Source: Gemmatimonadaceae bacterium (GTDB lineage: Bacteria; Gemmatimonadota; Gemmatimonadetes; Gemmatimonadales; Gemmatimonadaceae). Taken from it: a stretch of 64,000 nt of DNA. Below are positions 7,115 through 19,508 of this stretch, one piece after another. The DNA lies in the NCBI GenBank assembly GCA_011525845.1, contig WYBP01000014.1:1-64000 (forward strand), in the 5' to 3' direction. The position numbers and the translations under genes were made by a program. Position 1 is the first letter of the stretch. The number at the start of each line of letters is the position of its first letter. The notes beneath the pieces are model-generated. The model was not told the origin of the DNA. It was given only the letters and a program-made list of their open reading frames with translations, and made no database searches.

Positions 7115-8332
7115 TCAGGAACCGAAGTCGAACCCCGGCACCGAGATCCGCGGGATCTCCTGGCCGATCACCCGCTCCACCGTGCGCACCATCCCGATCT
7201 CGTCGGCGCACATGAAGGTGAAGGCGTCCCCTTCCTTCGCCGCGCGGCCGGTGCGCCCGATGCGGTGCACGTAGTCCTCGGCCTGCTGCGGCACGTCGTA
7301 GTTGATCACGTGCGAGATCCCCGAGACGTCGAGCCCGCGCTGGGCGATGTCGGTCGCGACGAGGATCTTCACCGAGCCGTCGCGGAACTTGGCGAGCGCC
7401 TGCTCGCGCTGCGGCTGCGACTTGTCGGCGTGGAGCGCGTCGGCGTTGTACCCCTTGTCCACGAGGTGGCGCACCACCTTGTCCGCCCCGTGCTTGGTGC
7501 GCGTGAAGACAAGGATCGAGTCCTCCTCCGCCATCTCGCCCAGCAGGTGCTCGAGGAGTGCCGTCTTCTTCGGCTTCGGCACCGGATACACGTAGTGGCG
7601 CACCGTGGTCGCCGCCGCCGACCGGCGCCCCACCTGCACCACGACCGGTTTGCGGAGGTACTTCCGCGCCAGCGCCTCCACCTCGGGGGGCATCGTGGCC
7701 GAGAAGAGGAGCGTCTGCCGGTAGGGATGGATCGCGGCGACGATCTTGTTGATCTGCGGCGCGAACCCCATGTCGAGCATCCGATCCGCCTCGTCGAGCA
7801 CGAGCACCTCGATGTCGTCGAACACGACGTTCTGCTTCTCGAGGTGGTCGATCAGGCGCCCGGGCGTCGCGACGATCACGGCCACGCCCTCGCGCAGCGC
7901 CTTCACCTGGGTGTCGTAGCCGACGCCGCCGTAGACGGAGACCACGTCGAGCCCGGTGCCGCGCCCGTACTTCTCGATCGCCTCCTCCACCTGCTGGCAG
8001 AGCTCGCGCGTCGGGGTGAGGATCAGCGCGCGCGTGCGCCTGGGCCCGTCCATCAGCCGCTCGATGATCGGGATCGTGAAGGCCGCGGTCTTCCCCGTGC
8101 CCGTCTGTGCGAGCCCCATCAGGTCGCGCCCCTTCAGGGCGAGCGGCACCGCCTGCGCCTGGATCGGCGTGGGGCGCTTGTACCCCGCCGCCTCCAGCGA
8201 GGCGAGCATCCGATCACTCAACCCGAGGTCGGCGAAGGTGATCCCGATCGTCTCCGCTTCCGCCTGCGCGAGGCTCAGTGGTGCCTCGTCCTGCTCCGTT
8301 TCCGGCTCGTCCTTCGTCTTGGCTCGTGTCAT
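7115..8332 (-). CDS. rhlE: DEAD-box RNA helicase, RhlE-like
   Basis: A 405-residue ATP-dependent RNA helicase. It has the Q motif (GYKRPTPIQ), Walker A AQTGTGKT, PTRELCQQ, VATPGRL, DEAD, SAT, then IAQRGLDV and HRIGRTGRA in the second RecA domain. The length and absence of a long C-terminal domain fit RhlE, which acts in ribosome assembly and RNA turnover. The chosen start is ATG 8332, 46 residues before the Q motif, with an acidic linker (KDEPETEQDE). The frame continues upstream to 8773, but that part is antisense-like shadow of the hydrolase gene. Its ATG overlaps the hydrolase stop (ATGA). Confidence 0.95.
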   Translation of the reverse strand: MTRAKTKDEPETEQDEAPLSLAQAEAETIGITFADLGLSDRMLASLEAAGYKRPTPIQAQAVPLALKGRDLMGLAQTGTGKTAAFTIPIIERLMDGPRRTRALILTPTRELCQQVEEAIEKYGRGTGLDVVSVYGGVGYDTQVKALREGVAVIVATPGRLIDHLEKQNVVFDDIEVLVLDEADRMLDMGFAPQINKIVAAIHPYRQTLLFSATMPPEVEALARKYLRKPVVVQVGRRSAAATTVRHYVYPVPKPKKTALLEHLLGEMAEEDSILVFTRTKHGADKVVRHLVDKGYNADALHADKSQPQREQALAKFRDGSVKILVATDIAQRGLDVSGISHVINYDVPQQAEDYVHRIGRTGRAAKEGDAFTFMCADEIGMVRTVERVIGQEIPRISVPGFDFGS

Positions 8333-9300
8333 TCCCCGAAAGCTAGTGGGGCCGCCGCGAGGTCGCGCAGCATCAGCGCGTTGATCAGGCGAGGCGCCTC
8401 CTCCATCACGACGTGCCCACCCTCCTCGATCCAGGTGAGCCGCCCAAGCGGGAGCGCGGAGGCGAGGCGGGAGGCGTGCACCGGGCGCACCGTACGGTCG
8501 CGCGTGCCGAACACCACGTGGGTCGGCGCCTCGAGCCCGGCGAGCGCCTCCGGCGCCCAGGGCGCCCAGTCGAACTCCTTCAGCATCCGCAGGTTCGCGC
8601 GCACCACCGCGGGGAACTGCGTCGGCGCCCAGTACTCGTCGATGTCCCGCTCGGTGAAGCCGTCGAGCTTGCCGTGCACGCGGCGCTGCACGAACTCCAC
8701 CACCCGTCGCGAGACGAGGAGCGAGGGCATGTCGCCGGGGAGCGTCGGAAGCAGCGGTGAGAGGATGTGCCAAGGCGGGATGAGGCCGAACCCGACGGGA
8801 CCGAAGAGGAGGAGCCGGCTCACTCGTTGCGGCGCATCGAGCGCGAAGCGCAACGCGATCTTCCCGGCCATCGACTGCGCCGCGATGGCGGCGCGCGGGA
8901 TCGCGAGCCGGTCGAACGCCTCGCCGATCGCGGCGCTGAAGCGCTCGAGCGTGTAGCTCCCCGGCGCATCGGGTGCGTGCGAGAGCCCGTGGCCCGGCAG
9001 GTCGATCGCGATCACGCGGTGCCCGGCCGCGGCGAGCGGCAGGATGTTCTTCCGCCAGAGGTACGAGCTCACCGCCCAGCCGTGCAGCAGCACTACGGGT
9101 GGGCCCGCGGCAGGGCCGGCCTCGAGCACACGGAGGTGCGCGTCACCGGAGAGCGGGATCCTGCGCGCGGCGATCCCGGCGACGTCCGCCGGGAACCAGC
9201 GCTCAGGGGGCAGCCGCTTGTCGTCCAGTCCTAGATCAGTTCGATCGGCCGGCCGGACAGCTTGGCGATGAGGCCGACGCGGAAGGTGACGTCGCACCAC
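8329..9300 (-). CDS. Alpha/beta hydrolase fold protein
   Basis: An alpha/beta hydrolase. Visible features are the oxyanion region VVLLHGWAVSSYLW, the strand VIAIDLPGHGLS, the nucleophile elbow AAQSMAG (Ser; the usual first Gly is Ala/Gln), an acid in VVFGTRDRTV and the catalytic His in EEGGHVVMEEAP. Members hydrolyse esters, epoxides or C-C bonds; the substrate cannot be read from sequence. The start is uncertain. GTG 9300 is the only standard start in frame but overlaps the upstream gene by about 70 nt, and recognisable protein begins near LDDKRLPPERWFP, so a CTG near 9228 is possible. It is translationally coupled to rhlE. Confidence 0.85.
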   Translation of the reverse strand: MVRRHLPRRPHRQAVRPADRTDLGLDDKRLPPERWFPADVAGIAARRIPLSGDAHLRVLEAGPAAGPPVVLLHGWAVSSYLWRKNILPLAAAGHRVIAIDLPGHGLSHAPDAPGSYTLERFSAAIGEAFDRLAIPRAAIAAQSMAGKIALRFALDAPQRVSRLLLFGPVGFGLIPPWHILSPLLPTLPGDMPSLLVSRRVVEFVQRRVHGKLDGFTERDIDEYWAPTQFPAVVRANLRMLKEFDWAPWAPEALAGLEAPTHVVFGTRDRTVRPVHASRLASALPLGRLTWIEEGGHVVMEEAPRLINALMLRDLAAAPLAFGE

Positions 9301-10370
9301 CGTTCGTCGCCGCCGTGCGTCTCCTCGAGCGGGAACATCGGCCAGACGTAGGTGTGCTTGCTGCGCGGCATCGCCATCCCCTTCCGCGGATGCCAGACCC
9401 CGTCCCGCCCCGAGTCCTCGATGAAGCGCTCGTACATCTTCGTCCAGTTCTCGTTGCGCTGGAGGAAGCCGAGTCGCGCCATGAGCTCGAGCCAGGCGAG
9501 CGCGAAGGGGATGTCGGCCTCCACCGCGTTCCGGTGCGGGAGCATGTCCCCGAGCACCGCGAACGGCACCGGGATCAGTTCGCTCCCGATCAGCTGGACG
9601 CTGTCCTGCCGGGGCAGCGGGCGCGTGAGGTACGCGTACAGGAGCTCCATCGCCTCGTAGTGCTCGCTCTGGAAGAGCGGCATGTGGGCGATCAGGTGCA
9701 GCGCGTGGATCGAGGGCGGGAAGGCCTCGGGGTGCAGCACCTGCTTGTTCCCCACCCGGATGAACGGCTTCTCCGCGATCGGCGACCGGAGGAACTCGGC
9801 GATCCGCTCGATCGCGCGGCTCGCCAGGCCGCGGAGCCGCGGGTCGGACTCGAAACCGTTGCCGGCCAGCGCGGCGCCCGCCGCCTCGCGCAGCGACTGC
9901 CGCAGCGCGAGCAGGTACTCCTCCTCCACCTTCGCCTTGCTCGGCGCGAGTTCGTACAGGTGCGCGCGATCATGATCCTCGGCCAGCACGCGGAAGAGCA
10001 CGCGCCGGGTGTGCACGAGCGGCGGTGCGTCCTTGTCGAACCCGTACTCCGTGAGGCGACGATACGCCTTGATGGTCCCGACACCCTCGAAGTGGTTCGC
10101 GCGCTGGGCAGGCACGGAGAGCATCGAGCCGTTCCAGACGCCGTCGAGGTCCGCCTGCGCTGCGAGCTCGAGCGCCGGGCGATGGGCGTATGGAAGGTCG
10201 TGGATCGCCGGCGTCAGGTCAGGTCCGAGTCCAGCTACGTTGATGATGGCGCGATACTGAATCGGTGGTGACGCATGATCCAGAAGCCACTCAAGCGGGA
10301 ACTTCACCGCCGGCGGAGGCGGCGGAGGAGGCGCGAAGATCGACGCTGGCGTGACGAGGGGAATGGTCAA
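9231..10370 (-). CDS. Conserved hypothetical protein, helical-repeat fold
   Basis: A 379-residue protein with no signal peptide. A proline-rich N-terminus (nine prolines in residues 14-22) leads to a mostly helical body with WLLDHASPPIQYRAI near the start, and later aromatic and His-rich segments (DGVWNGSML, SIHALHLIAHMPLF, DGVWHPRKG). Repeated DGVW-type segments and the helix-turn pattern recall alpha/alpha-toroid proteins of the prenyltransferase/squalene cyclase type, but no catalytic motif is certain. It lies upstream of the hydrolase gene on the same strand. Function is unknown. Confidence 0.75.
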   Translation of the reverse strand: MTIPLVTPASIFAPPPPPPPAVKFPLEWLLDHASPPIQYRAIINVAGLGPDLTPAIHDLPYAHRPALELAAQADLDGVWNGSMLSVPAQRANHFEGVGTIKAYRRLTEYGFDKDAPPLVHTRRVLFRVLAEDHDRAHLYELAPSKAKVEEEYLLALRQSLREAAGAALAGNGFESDPRLRGLASRAIERIAEFLRSPIAEKPFIRVGNKQVLHPEAFPPSIHALHLIAHMPLFQSEHYEAMELLYAYLTRPLPRQDSVQLIGSELIPVPFAVLGDMLPHRNAVEADIPFALAWLELMARLGFLQRNENWTKMYERFIEDSGRDGVWHPRKGMAMPRSKHTYVWPMFPLEETHGGDERWCDVTFRVGLIAKLSGRPIELI

Positions 10371-10419
10371 GGCTCGGTTCCGTGGCTAACACCTTACAAG
10401 ACAACGCTTTGAGTCGCTC

Positions 10420-10442
10420 GCGGCGAGAGGTGGACTCGCCGC
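10420..10442 (-). terminator. Hairpin after kinase genes, possible weak terminator
   Basis: GCGGCGAG (10420-10427) and CTCGCCGC (10435-10442) form a perfect 8-bp stem with a 7-nt loop in the 176-bp gap downstream of the kinase genes. There is no U-run after the stem on the minus strand, so intrinsic termination would be weak; a regulatory palindrome is also possible. Confidence 0.35.
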
Positions 10443-10546
10443 AGCCGTAAGAATACCCTTCTGCCGCGAAAGCGCCAGACTCGAATCCTACCCTCGTGCG
10501 GCGATTTCGACCCCGCGAGACATCTCTCGGGACCTCTCCATACCCC

Positions 10547-12556
10547 TCAGAGATCGCGTCGCGTCTCGTCGACCGCCTCGGCCACACGCTGAACGTCGCG
10601 CGCGAGCGAACGCATCTCCTGCGTCACGGGGCCCTGCTCGTCGAGTCGCGCCGCGATGCCGGAGTTCCGGAGCTTCATCAGGTCGAGCTTCATCGACTCG
10701 AGCACCAGGAGCGCGTGCTGCTGCTGTTCAGCGAGTGTCGACCGTCGCTCCGCCAGGTCGGTGAGCGTCTTGAACTGGCGCTCGAGCAGGTCGAGTCGCC
10801 GCTGCCGCTCGGGGACGTCCTCCGGCAGGGCTTCCGCCTCGGCGATGCGCGTGCGGAGTCGCACCAGCGCCTCGGGCGACGCATCGGCATCGAGCGCGTG
10901 CAGCGCACTCGCGAGCGTACGCACCCGTTCCACCAGCAGCTCGACGGTCGGCAGGATCTCGGGGAGCAGCGCCTTCTCCGCGTCCTGCAGCCGCGCGAGC
11001 ACGGAGCGGATCTGGGAGCGCGAGGCGTACGCCTCGCGCACCGCATCGCCGTGCGGACCTTCCAGCACGTCGGCGGGCACGCTGTCGAGCACCGCCTGCG
11101 CGGCGGACGAGGCGCGCGGCGCCGGCAGCTTCGCCTCGATCCGCCGGAGCGGCTGTTCCTCGCCGCTGTACTCGGGGCGGGGCGGCGTGCGGAACACGTC
11201 GCGCAGCGGGATCCCGTCCGCCCAGAGCGACGAGAGGCTCTTGATCACGCCGAACCCGATCCCGATCGCCGGGAAGAGCACCCAGGGGAACCCCGGCGTG
11301 AACCAGGCGTTGATCACCGCGAGCATCCCCACCGTCACCACGCCCCCCGCGATCCGGCGGCGGACGCCGAGGATGCGCTGTTCGGGGGAGCGCAGCCGGA
11401 GCTCGAACTCCTGCAGGCGGACCGCCGCCGCGCGCACCTCCGGCCGCACCACGCTCGAGCGCCCGCGCACCTCGGCGCGCCAGCGGCGCTGCTCCTCGCG
11501 CCACTGGCGCAGCGCCTCCTCCCCATGCTCGCGCGTGGAGGGGTTGAACATCCAATCCCTCGGGAGTGCCGGCACGGGAGGACCCGGCAGCGGCGTGTGC
11601 TGGCGCAACCGCTCGATCGGGTCCTCCTCCGGCTCCAGTCGCCCGGGGATCGTGCCGGCCGTGGCCGGATGGCTCAGCCGCGGTGTCGGCCGGCGCGGCG
11701 GCACGCCCACGGACGCGTCGTCCGCGAGCGCCACGCCGAACGACTCGGCGTCCCGCCACCGCTCATCCCGCCCCTTCGCGAGCGCGCGCTCGATGGCGTG
11801 CACGAGGTTCTCGGGCAGGTCGGGGCGCACCTGCGAGAGCGGCCGCGGGCGTTCGCTCAGGTGCTTCATCAGCATCGCGGGCGTGTTCGTCGCTTGGAAC
11901 GGGAGCTCCCCCGCGAGCATCTGGTAGCCGACGACGCCGAGTGCGTAGATGTCGGCGCGTCCGTCCACCTCGCGCTCGCCCATCGCCTGCTCGGGGCTCA
12001 TGTACGCCGGCGTCCCCACCGCGATCCCCGTCACCGTGAGGCGCTGGTCCCCTTCCGCGGCGCGCGCGATGCCGAAGTCGGTGACCAGGCAGCGCCCCGT
12101 GCCCTGCTCGATCAGGATGTTGTCCGGCTTCACGTCGCGGTGCACCACGCCCTGGCCGTGCGCGTAGTGGAGCGCACCCGCCACCTCGCGCAGGATCCGC
12201 CGGACGGTCGGGAGGGGCGGGCGGGGTTCCTCGGCCAGCTGCGCCGCGAGCGAGCGTCCCTCGACGAGCCCCATCGCGAAGTAGACGAGGCCGTCGGCCT
12301 CGTCCACGCTGTAGATCGGCACGATGTGCGGATGGGAAAGCCGGGCGGACATCTCCGCCTCGCGCAGGAATCGCTTCCGCACCTCCTCGCGGAACGCGAG
12401 CTCGGGCGGGAGCACCTTGAGCGCCACCTTGCGGCGCAGGCGCACGTCGCGGGCGCGGTAGACCACCGCCATCCCGCCGCGCCCGATCTCCGCTTCTATC
12501 TCGTAGAGGCCGGCGACCGCGGCGACGGCGCGCGCGAGGAGCGCGTCCTCACCCAC
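10547..12556 (-). CDS. Membrane Ser/Thr protein kinase with 2TM region
   Basis: A 669-residue Hanks-type kinase. The N-terminal kinase domain (about 18-285) shows GRGGMAVVY, the lysine in VALKVL, HRDVKPDN, DFGIARA, SPEQ and a DIYALGVVGYQ helix. A variable linker follows, then two hydrophobic segments near residues 405-440 (VVTVGMLAVINAWF, WVLFPAIGIGFGVI), and a C-terminal half of long charged helices likely to form coiled coils. It probably phosphorylates Ser/Thr proteins in response to membrane or protein-contact signals. GTG 12556 overlaps the 3' end of the upstream kinase by 8 nt, so the two are coupled. It is clearly paralogous to that neighbour throughout. Confidence 0.93.
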   Translation of the reverse strand: MGEDALLARAVAAVAGLYEIEAEIGRGGMAVVYRARDVRLRRKVALKVLPPELAFREEVRKRFLREAEMSARLSHPHIVPIYSVDEADGLVYFAMGLVEGRSLAAQLAEEPRPPLPTVRRILREVAGALHYAHGQGVVHRDVKPDNILIEQGTGRCLVTDFGIARAAEGDQRLTVTGIAVGTPAYMSPEQAMGEREVDGRADIYALGVVGYQMLAGELPFQATNTPAMLMKHLSERPRPLSQVRPDLPENLVHAIERALAKGRDERWRDAESFGVALADDASVGVPPRRPTPRLSHPATAGTIPGRLEPEEDPIERLRQHTPLPGPPVPALPRDWMFNPSTREHGEEALRQWREEQRRWRAEVRGRSSVVRPEVRAAAVRLQEFELRLRSPEQRILGVRRRIAGGVVTVGMLAVINAWFTPGFPWVLFPAIGIGFGVIKSLSSLWADGIPLRDVFRTPPRPEYSGEEQPLRRIEAKLPAPRASSAAQAVLDSVPADVLEGPHGDAVREAYASRSQIRSVLARLQDAEKALLPEILPTVELLVERVRTLASALHALDADASPEALVRLRTRIAEAEALPEDVPERQRRLDLLERQFKTLTDLAERRSTLAEQQQHALLVLESMKLDLMKLRNSGIAARLDEQGPVTQEMRSLARDVQRVAEAVDETRRDL

Positions 12557-14474
12557 CGCGGGCGGGCCGCTGCAGGCGCGCCATCTCGTCGCCCACGTAC
12601 ACCGCGCTGTCCACCTCGCGCGCGAGCGCCATCGCCTGCTCGGCCACGGAGGTCACGTGCTGCCAGCTCTGGTTCCCCGTCTTCAGGCGCAGCACGTCGA
12701 ACTTCATGTTCTGCAGCGCGATGGAGCAGCTCTCGAGCTTGGCGGACATCTCACGCCGCTTCTTCGCCGCATCGGCCACCGCGTGGCGGTTCCGCTTGAG
12801 CATGGCCAGCCGCCGCACGCGCGACTCGAAGGCCACCTTGTCGAACGGGTTCGCCTGCGACTCCAGCACCCCGATCTCCTTGTCGATCGCCTCCACGCTC
12901 ACCGACCCGAGGTCGCGCTCGAGCGTGGTGAGGGCGCCCGCCAGGTGCACGACCTTGTCCGCCAGCTCGCGCGCACTCGGCACCACCTCCGGGAGGCGCT
13001 CCTTCTCGATCTTCGGCAGCGAGTCCACCAGCCGGATGATCTCCTCGCGGTCCATCATGGCGCGCTTGGCCGCCTCGGCGTGTGGCCCGCTGCCGAGCGC
13101 CGCGACCGCTGCCGGCGCGCCCGAGCTCGCGGCCACGCCGCCGCCCGGGGAGGGCATCCCCGAGCTGAGGCGCCGCCGGCGCACCCGCTCGCGCACCTCC
13201 TGGCGCTTCTCCTTGTTGAAGATCGCCTTGGCGTCGTCGATCGTCTCGGCGGCGACGTCCACGAACATCTTGTCGCGCGTGTGCCGGAACACGTCGCGCC
13301 AGTCGTAGCCGTCGCTCCAGAGCCGCGCGTACTTGTACGCGATGCTGATCGCCCAGAACGCCGAGATGAAGAGCAGGCTCGGTCCGCCGATCAGCTGCAC
13401 GAAGAAGAGGGCGGCCGTCACGAACAGGAAGGGCGCGAGCTTCTTCCGGAAGTCGATCACCGCCGGCTGGTTCCAGCGCGCCAGTTCCTCGGGGGTCGGG
13501 CCGTCCGGGTCGGCGACGGCCGGCGTCCAGGAGGGCGTCCCCGCCGGCGCCCACGACTGCGACGCCTGCGGATACACGCTCCCCTGCTTCGCGGGGAGGT
13601 TCGGCATCACTCCCGTCTCGAGCGCCGCGACGAACTCCTTCGCGTTGCGGAAGCGGTCGTCGGGGTTCTTCTCGAGGCAGAGCATCACCGCGCGTGCCAG
13701 GTCGGGGGGCACGGTGGCGCGCTGGTCGATCGGCATCGGGCGCTCGGAGAGGTGCTTCACCAGGAGCGCCGGGGTGCTCGTCGCGTCGAACGGGAGGTCG
13801 CCGCAGAGCATCTGGTAGGCGACGATCCCGAGCGAGTAGAGGTCCGTGCGTCCGTCGATGTCGCGGTCCCCCGCCGACTGCTCGGGCGACATGAACGCCG
13901 GCGTGCCGATCGCGATCCCCGTCGCGGTCAGCTTCGTCTCGCCCCCCTCGCTCACGGCGCGCGCGATGCCGAAGTCGGTCACCATCGTGCGCCCGGTCTC
14001 GGCGTCGATGAGGATGTTGTCCGGCTTGATGTCGCGGTGCACGGTGTTCTGCGAGTGCGCGTAGGCGAGCGCGTCCCCCACCTCGCGGAGGATGCGGCGC
14101 ACCTCGTCGGGCGGCAGCGCCCCCTCGCGCGCGATCCGCGTGCCGAGGTTCTCCCCCTCGACGAGCGCCATCACGAAGTAGACCAGCCCCTCGCGCTCGT
14201 CCACCGAGTAGATCGGCACGATGTGCGGATGGCTGAGCTGCGCGGCCATCTCCGCCTCGCGCAGGAAGCGCTGCCGGATCTCCGAGCGGAAGGCGAGTTC
14301 GGGCGGCAGCAGCTTGATCGCGACCGGGCGCTTGAGCCGCTTGTCGCGTCCCTTGTACACGATGCCCATCCCCCCGCGGCCGATCTCCTTCTCGACCTCG
14401 TACTGGGATTCGAGCACCCGCACGACGTGCGAGCGCAACTCGGCGTCTGACTGGCTGAGTCGGGAGTCGTTCAC
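12549..14474 (-). CDS. Membrane Ser/Thr protein kinase with 2TM region
   Basis: A 641-residue Hanks-type kinase from GTG 14474; GTG 14534 gives 20 more residues and is less likely. The kinase motifs are GRGGMGIVY, the lysine in VAIKLL, HRDIKPDN, DFGIARA and SPEQSAGDRDIDGRTDLYS. After a Pro-rich linker comes a two-helix membrane segment (LFVTAALFFVQLIGG, LLFISAFWAISIAYKYA) and a C-terminal helical region ending MARLQRPARGG. It shares domain order and 2TM architecture with the overlapping downstream kinase, so the pair arose by tandem duplication. It is divergent from lon, with about 215 bp between starts. Substrates are unknown. Confidence 0.93.
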   Translation of the reverse strand: MNDSRLSQSDAELRSHVVRVLESQYEVEKEIGRGGMGIVYKGRDKRLKRPVAIKLLPPELAFRSEIRQRFLREAEMAAQLSHPHIVPIYSVDEREGLVYFVMALVEGENLGTRIAREGALPPDEVRRILREVGDALAYAHSQNTVHRDIKPDNILIDAETGRTMVTDFGIARAVSEGGETKLTATGIAIGTPAFMSPEQSAGDRDIDGRTDLYSLGIVAYQMLCGDLPFDATSTPALLVKHLSERPMPIDQRATVPPDLARAVMLCLEKNPDDRFRNAKEFVAALETGVMPNLPAKQGSVYPQASQSWAPAGTPSWTPAVADPDGPTPEELARWNQPAVIDFRKKLAPFLFVTAALFFVQLIGGPSLLFISAFWAISIAYKYARLWSDGYDWRDVFRHTRDKMFVDVAAETIDDAKAIFNKEKRQEVRERVRRRRLSSGMPSPGGGVAASSGAPAAVAALGSGPHAEAAKRAMMDREEIIRLVDSLPKIEKERLPEVVPSARELADKVVHLAGALTTLERDLGSVSVEAIDKEIGVLESQANPFDKVAFESRVRRLAMLKRNRHAVADAAKKRREMSAKLESCSIALQNMKFDVLRLKTGNQSWQHVTSVAEQAMALAREVDSAVYVGDEMARLQRPARGG

Positions 14475-14690
14475 TGAGTGGGACAGGAGGGGACGAACTG
14501 GACAAGGATACCACGCGGCGAGCGCCCGCACCACGCGCGCCCGTCACGGTCGCCGCCCTGGCAGGACCCTACGTCAGGACGGCACGAGAAAGTTGCAAAC
14601 CCCGCCAACATGTCGTAAGTCACCACGGAATACTCCTTGCGAGCTCAGGTGGTACCTGATGAACACTCCTCGCCGGAACGGACCCACGAC

Positions 14691-17270
<2,580 letters not shown>

Positions 17271-17280
17271 GCCTCCCCAG

Positions 17281-19296
17281 CTAGGGAGTGAGTCCCGTCG
17301 CCTGGAAGATGATCTCGGCCGCGTAGAGGCCCGTGTTGAAGCTCGCGCGCAGGCGGTTCTGCATCACGCCGAGCGTCCACTGGGTGCTGACGAGGCCATT
17401 GGCATCACTCACTCCCTGCGCGGGTGACACCGCACCCTTCTCGTCGATCAGCGTCCAGTGGACCGTGACGCCGGCCACCGGGTGCCCCACCCAGTCCGTC
17501 ACCCGGACCTTCGGGGCGATCGCGGTCGGCGCGCCGGCGGGACCGGACTGTCCGTCCCCCTCGACGATCACGACCCGCCGCGCCGGACCGGCCACCACCT
17601 CGAACGGAGCGCTCGGCAGGCGAGGCACCGTGCTCAGCAGATCCGGGAGTTCCGCCACGTAGGTGAACGGGTTCCCGATGTCGGTGAGCCCTTCCGAGGG
17701 GAAGGACGCGAGTCCCTCCACGGCGTCGGCCCTGTTCTTGTAGCCGGTATACACGCCGTTGAGGTGCAGCAGGATCTGCACCTTGTCGGACGAGCCGCGG
17801 ACCCGCTCCCCGTTCCGGTCGACGATCACGACGTCGACGGGGAACGACACGGTCGACTGCACCGTCGGCGGCGGCGGCGTCAGGAAGACGAGTCCGGCAG
17901 CGGGGTTCGCCGTCGCGTTGAACGTGCGCACCGCGGGCACGAAGGTGACGCCGTTGAGGGCATCCCCGCCGAGCGAAGGCGTGGCCGTCACCTGGTTCGC
18001 ACCGACCGCCCCGAGCGTCCAGCAGACGCCGGAGCGCCCGGTCACGTCGGTCGGGACCGCCGCGGAGGATCCGAACGTCCCGCACTGCGTGCCCGACTTC
18101 GGCGCCACGGTCCCGCCGCCCTGCGTGACCGACCACGACACCGGGACGGCGATGAACGGCGTGCCGAGCCGCGTCGAGACCTGCACGAAGGGCTGGCAAT
18201 CCGCGCGCACCGGCGAGCCATACGGCGCTTCGATGCTGCCGCAGCCGGCCTCGAGCATGGCCAGGGTCGTGCCGCTCTTCGACAGCAGGTCCGCCGCCGT
18301 CGGCACCCGGATGAACTCCGTCACGGTGCCACCCACGCCGCCACCGAAGCTGAGCTCAGGATCGACCGGGCCGAAGGGGCTGAACTCGGTGACCGTGCCG
18401 CCCACGCCGCCGCCGAAGAACATCGCGCTGCTCGCGTGCAGCTGCTTCGGGAGCAGTTTGCCGAGAAACTGCTTCCAGCGCGGTTCGGCGGCACCCGCGT
18501 CCGCCACGAGGTTCGGGCAGACCAGGAAGTCCGCCTGAGCCGGCGCCGCGATCTCGAAGCCCGTGGACTTCCCGTGTCCGAGGCGGAGCCGATCACGCAC
18601 CTCCTGCGGGATCACGCCATCGGCGCACACCCCGACGACGGCCGGCTTCGTGAGCGGCGCGTTCGTCGCGGACGTCTTCTGGATGAAGATGAAGCCCGGG
18701 TACTGGTCGAGCTTCGTCTGGAGCGGCCCTGAACCGGGTGCGGGGAACTCGCCCGGGATCACCTGGATCTCGACCAGGGTCGGCTCGGAGACCGGGTTGG
18801 CATCGAACGAGACGCCGGCGTTGCCGCCGAGGTTCGTCACCACCTGCGGCTCGTCCGAGGGGAGGATCAGGAAGGTGTTGTCCGGCAGCGGGTTCAGGTC
18901 GATCCCCGCGAAGCAGAAGACCGCATCCGTGAACGCCTTCACCTGCGCGGCCGTTCCCGTCAATCCGCCCTGGTTGTGCTTCTTCAGGGTGAACTGGACG
19001 ATCTCGTAGGCCTTCGCCTTGGCCTCCGCGAACTTCCCCTTCTTGATGTCCTTGTCGAGGTTCTTGAGCTTGCCGAGCACCGAGTTGATGTTCGGTGACG
19101 AGCCCGGTCCGAAGACCTGTGCCGCGAGCGCGTTGAGTCCGTTCAGGTTCGTGCACGTGCCCGGAACGAGCACGCCGGCGTCGGGGCCTCGCTGCACCTC
19201 GGCGACCTCGGGAGCGGTCGTCGGCGCGTCGACGCAGGCAGCCGCGGCGAGGGCGAGGGCGAGCGAAGCGGCGAGGCGGACGGCAGTGCGGCGCAT
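17281..19296 (-). CDS. Ig-like domain lipoprotein with internal Gly-rich duplication
   Basis: A 671-residue exported lipoprotein starting at ATG 19296, preceded by a good ribosome site (CAGGAG, 7 nt). The signal ([21 protein letters not shown]) ends in a lipobox. The middle has a segment with several cysteines and a duplicated [12 protein letters not shown] (near 18312-18349 and 18383-18424). The C-terminal third contains Big_1-like Ig folds ([34 protein letters not shown]), as in invasin/intimin-type surface proteins. The family generally binds surfaces or spaces other domains; no enzyme motif is visible. It converges on lon, with the two stops 11 bp apart. Confidence 0.85.
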   Translation of the reverse strand: MRRTAVRLAASLALALAAAACVDAPTTAPEVAEVQRGPDAGVLVPGTCTNLNGLNALAAQVFGPGSSPNINSVLGKLKNLDKDIKKGKFAEAKAKAYEIVQFTLKKHNQGGLTGTAAQVKAFTDAVFCFAGIDLNPLPDNTFLILPSDEPQVVTNLGGNAGVSFDANPVSEPTLVEIQVIPGEFPAPGSGPLQTKLDQYPGFIFIQKTSATNAPLTKPAVVGVCADGVIPQEVRDRLRLGHGKSTGFEIAAPAQADFLVCPNLVADAGAAEPRWKQFLGKLLPKQLHASSAMFFGGGVGGTVTEFSPFGPVDPELSFGGGVGGTVTEFIRVPTAADLLSKSGTTLAMLEAGCGSIEAPYGSPVRADCQPFVQVSTRLGTPFIAVPVSWSVTQGGGTVAPKSGTQCGTFGSSAAVPTDVTGRSGVCWTLGAVGANQVTATPSLGGDALNGVTFVPAVRTFNATANPAAGLVFLTPPPPTVQSTVSFPVDVVIVDRNGERVRGSSDKVQILLHLNGVYTGYKNRADAVEGLASFPSEGLTDIGNPFTYVAELPDLLSTVPRLPSAPFEVVAGPARRVVIVEGDGQSGPAGAPTAIAPKVRVTDWVGHPVAGVTVHWTLIDEKGAVSPAQGVSDANGLVSTQWTLGVMQNRLRASFNTGLYAAEIIFQATGLTP

Positions 19297-19508
19297 GCGT
19301 GTACTCCTGAGAGGGACATCGGCCGGCACGGCGTCATCTGGTGCGGGACTCACCCGCCGACGCCGGGCCGGATCGCTGATCGAACATACGGAAGCAATTC
19401 CAATGCCGTTAGCACACGGCACTTACGCCGCTCTGGTCGACGGCGATGCGGTGTTCGTTCGGCCTCAGGCCGACCTCCCCGGCTACGGCTGTGGCGCCGA
19501 CCCCACGC

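Noticed and set aside
14593..14621. Promoter for lon (TTGCAA-17-TAAGTC)
   Set aside because: The -10 matches poorly; too weak to list as a feature. No heat-shock operator is visible.
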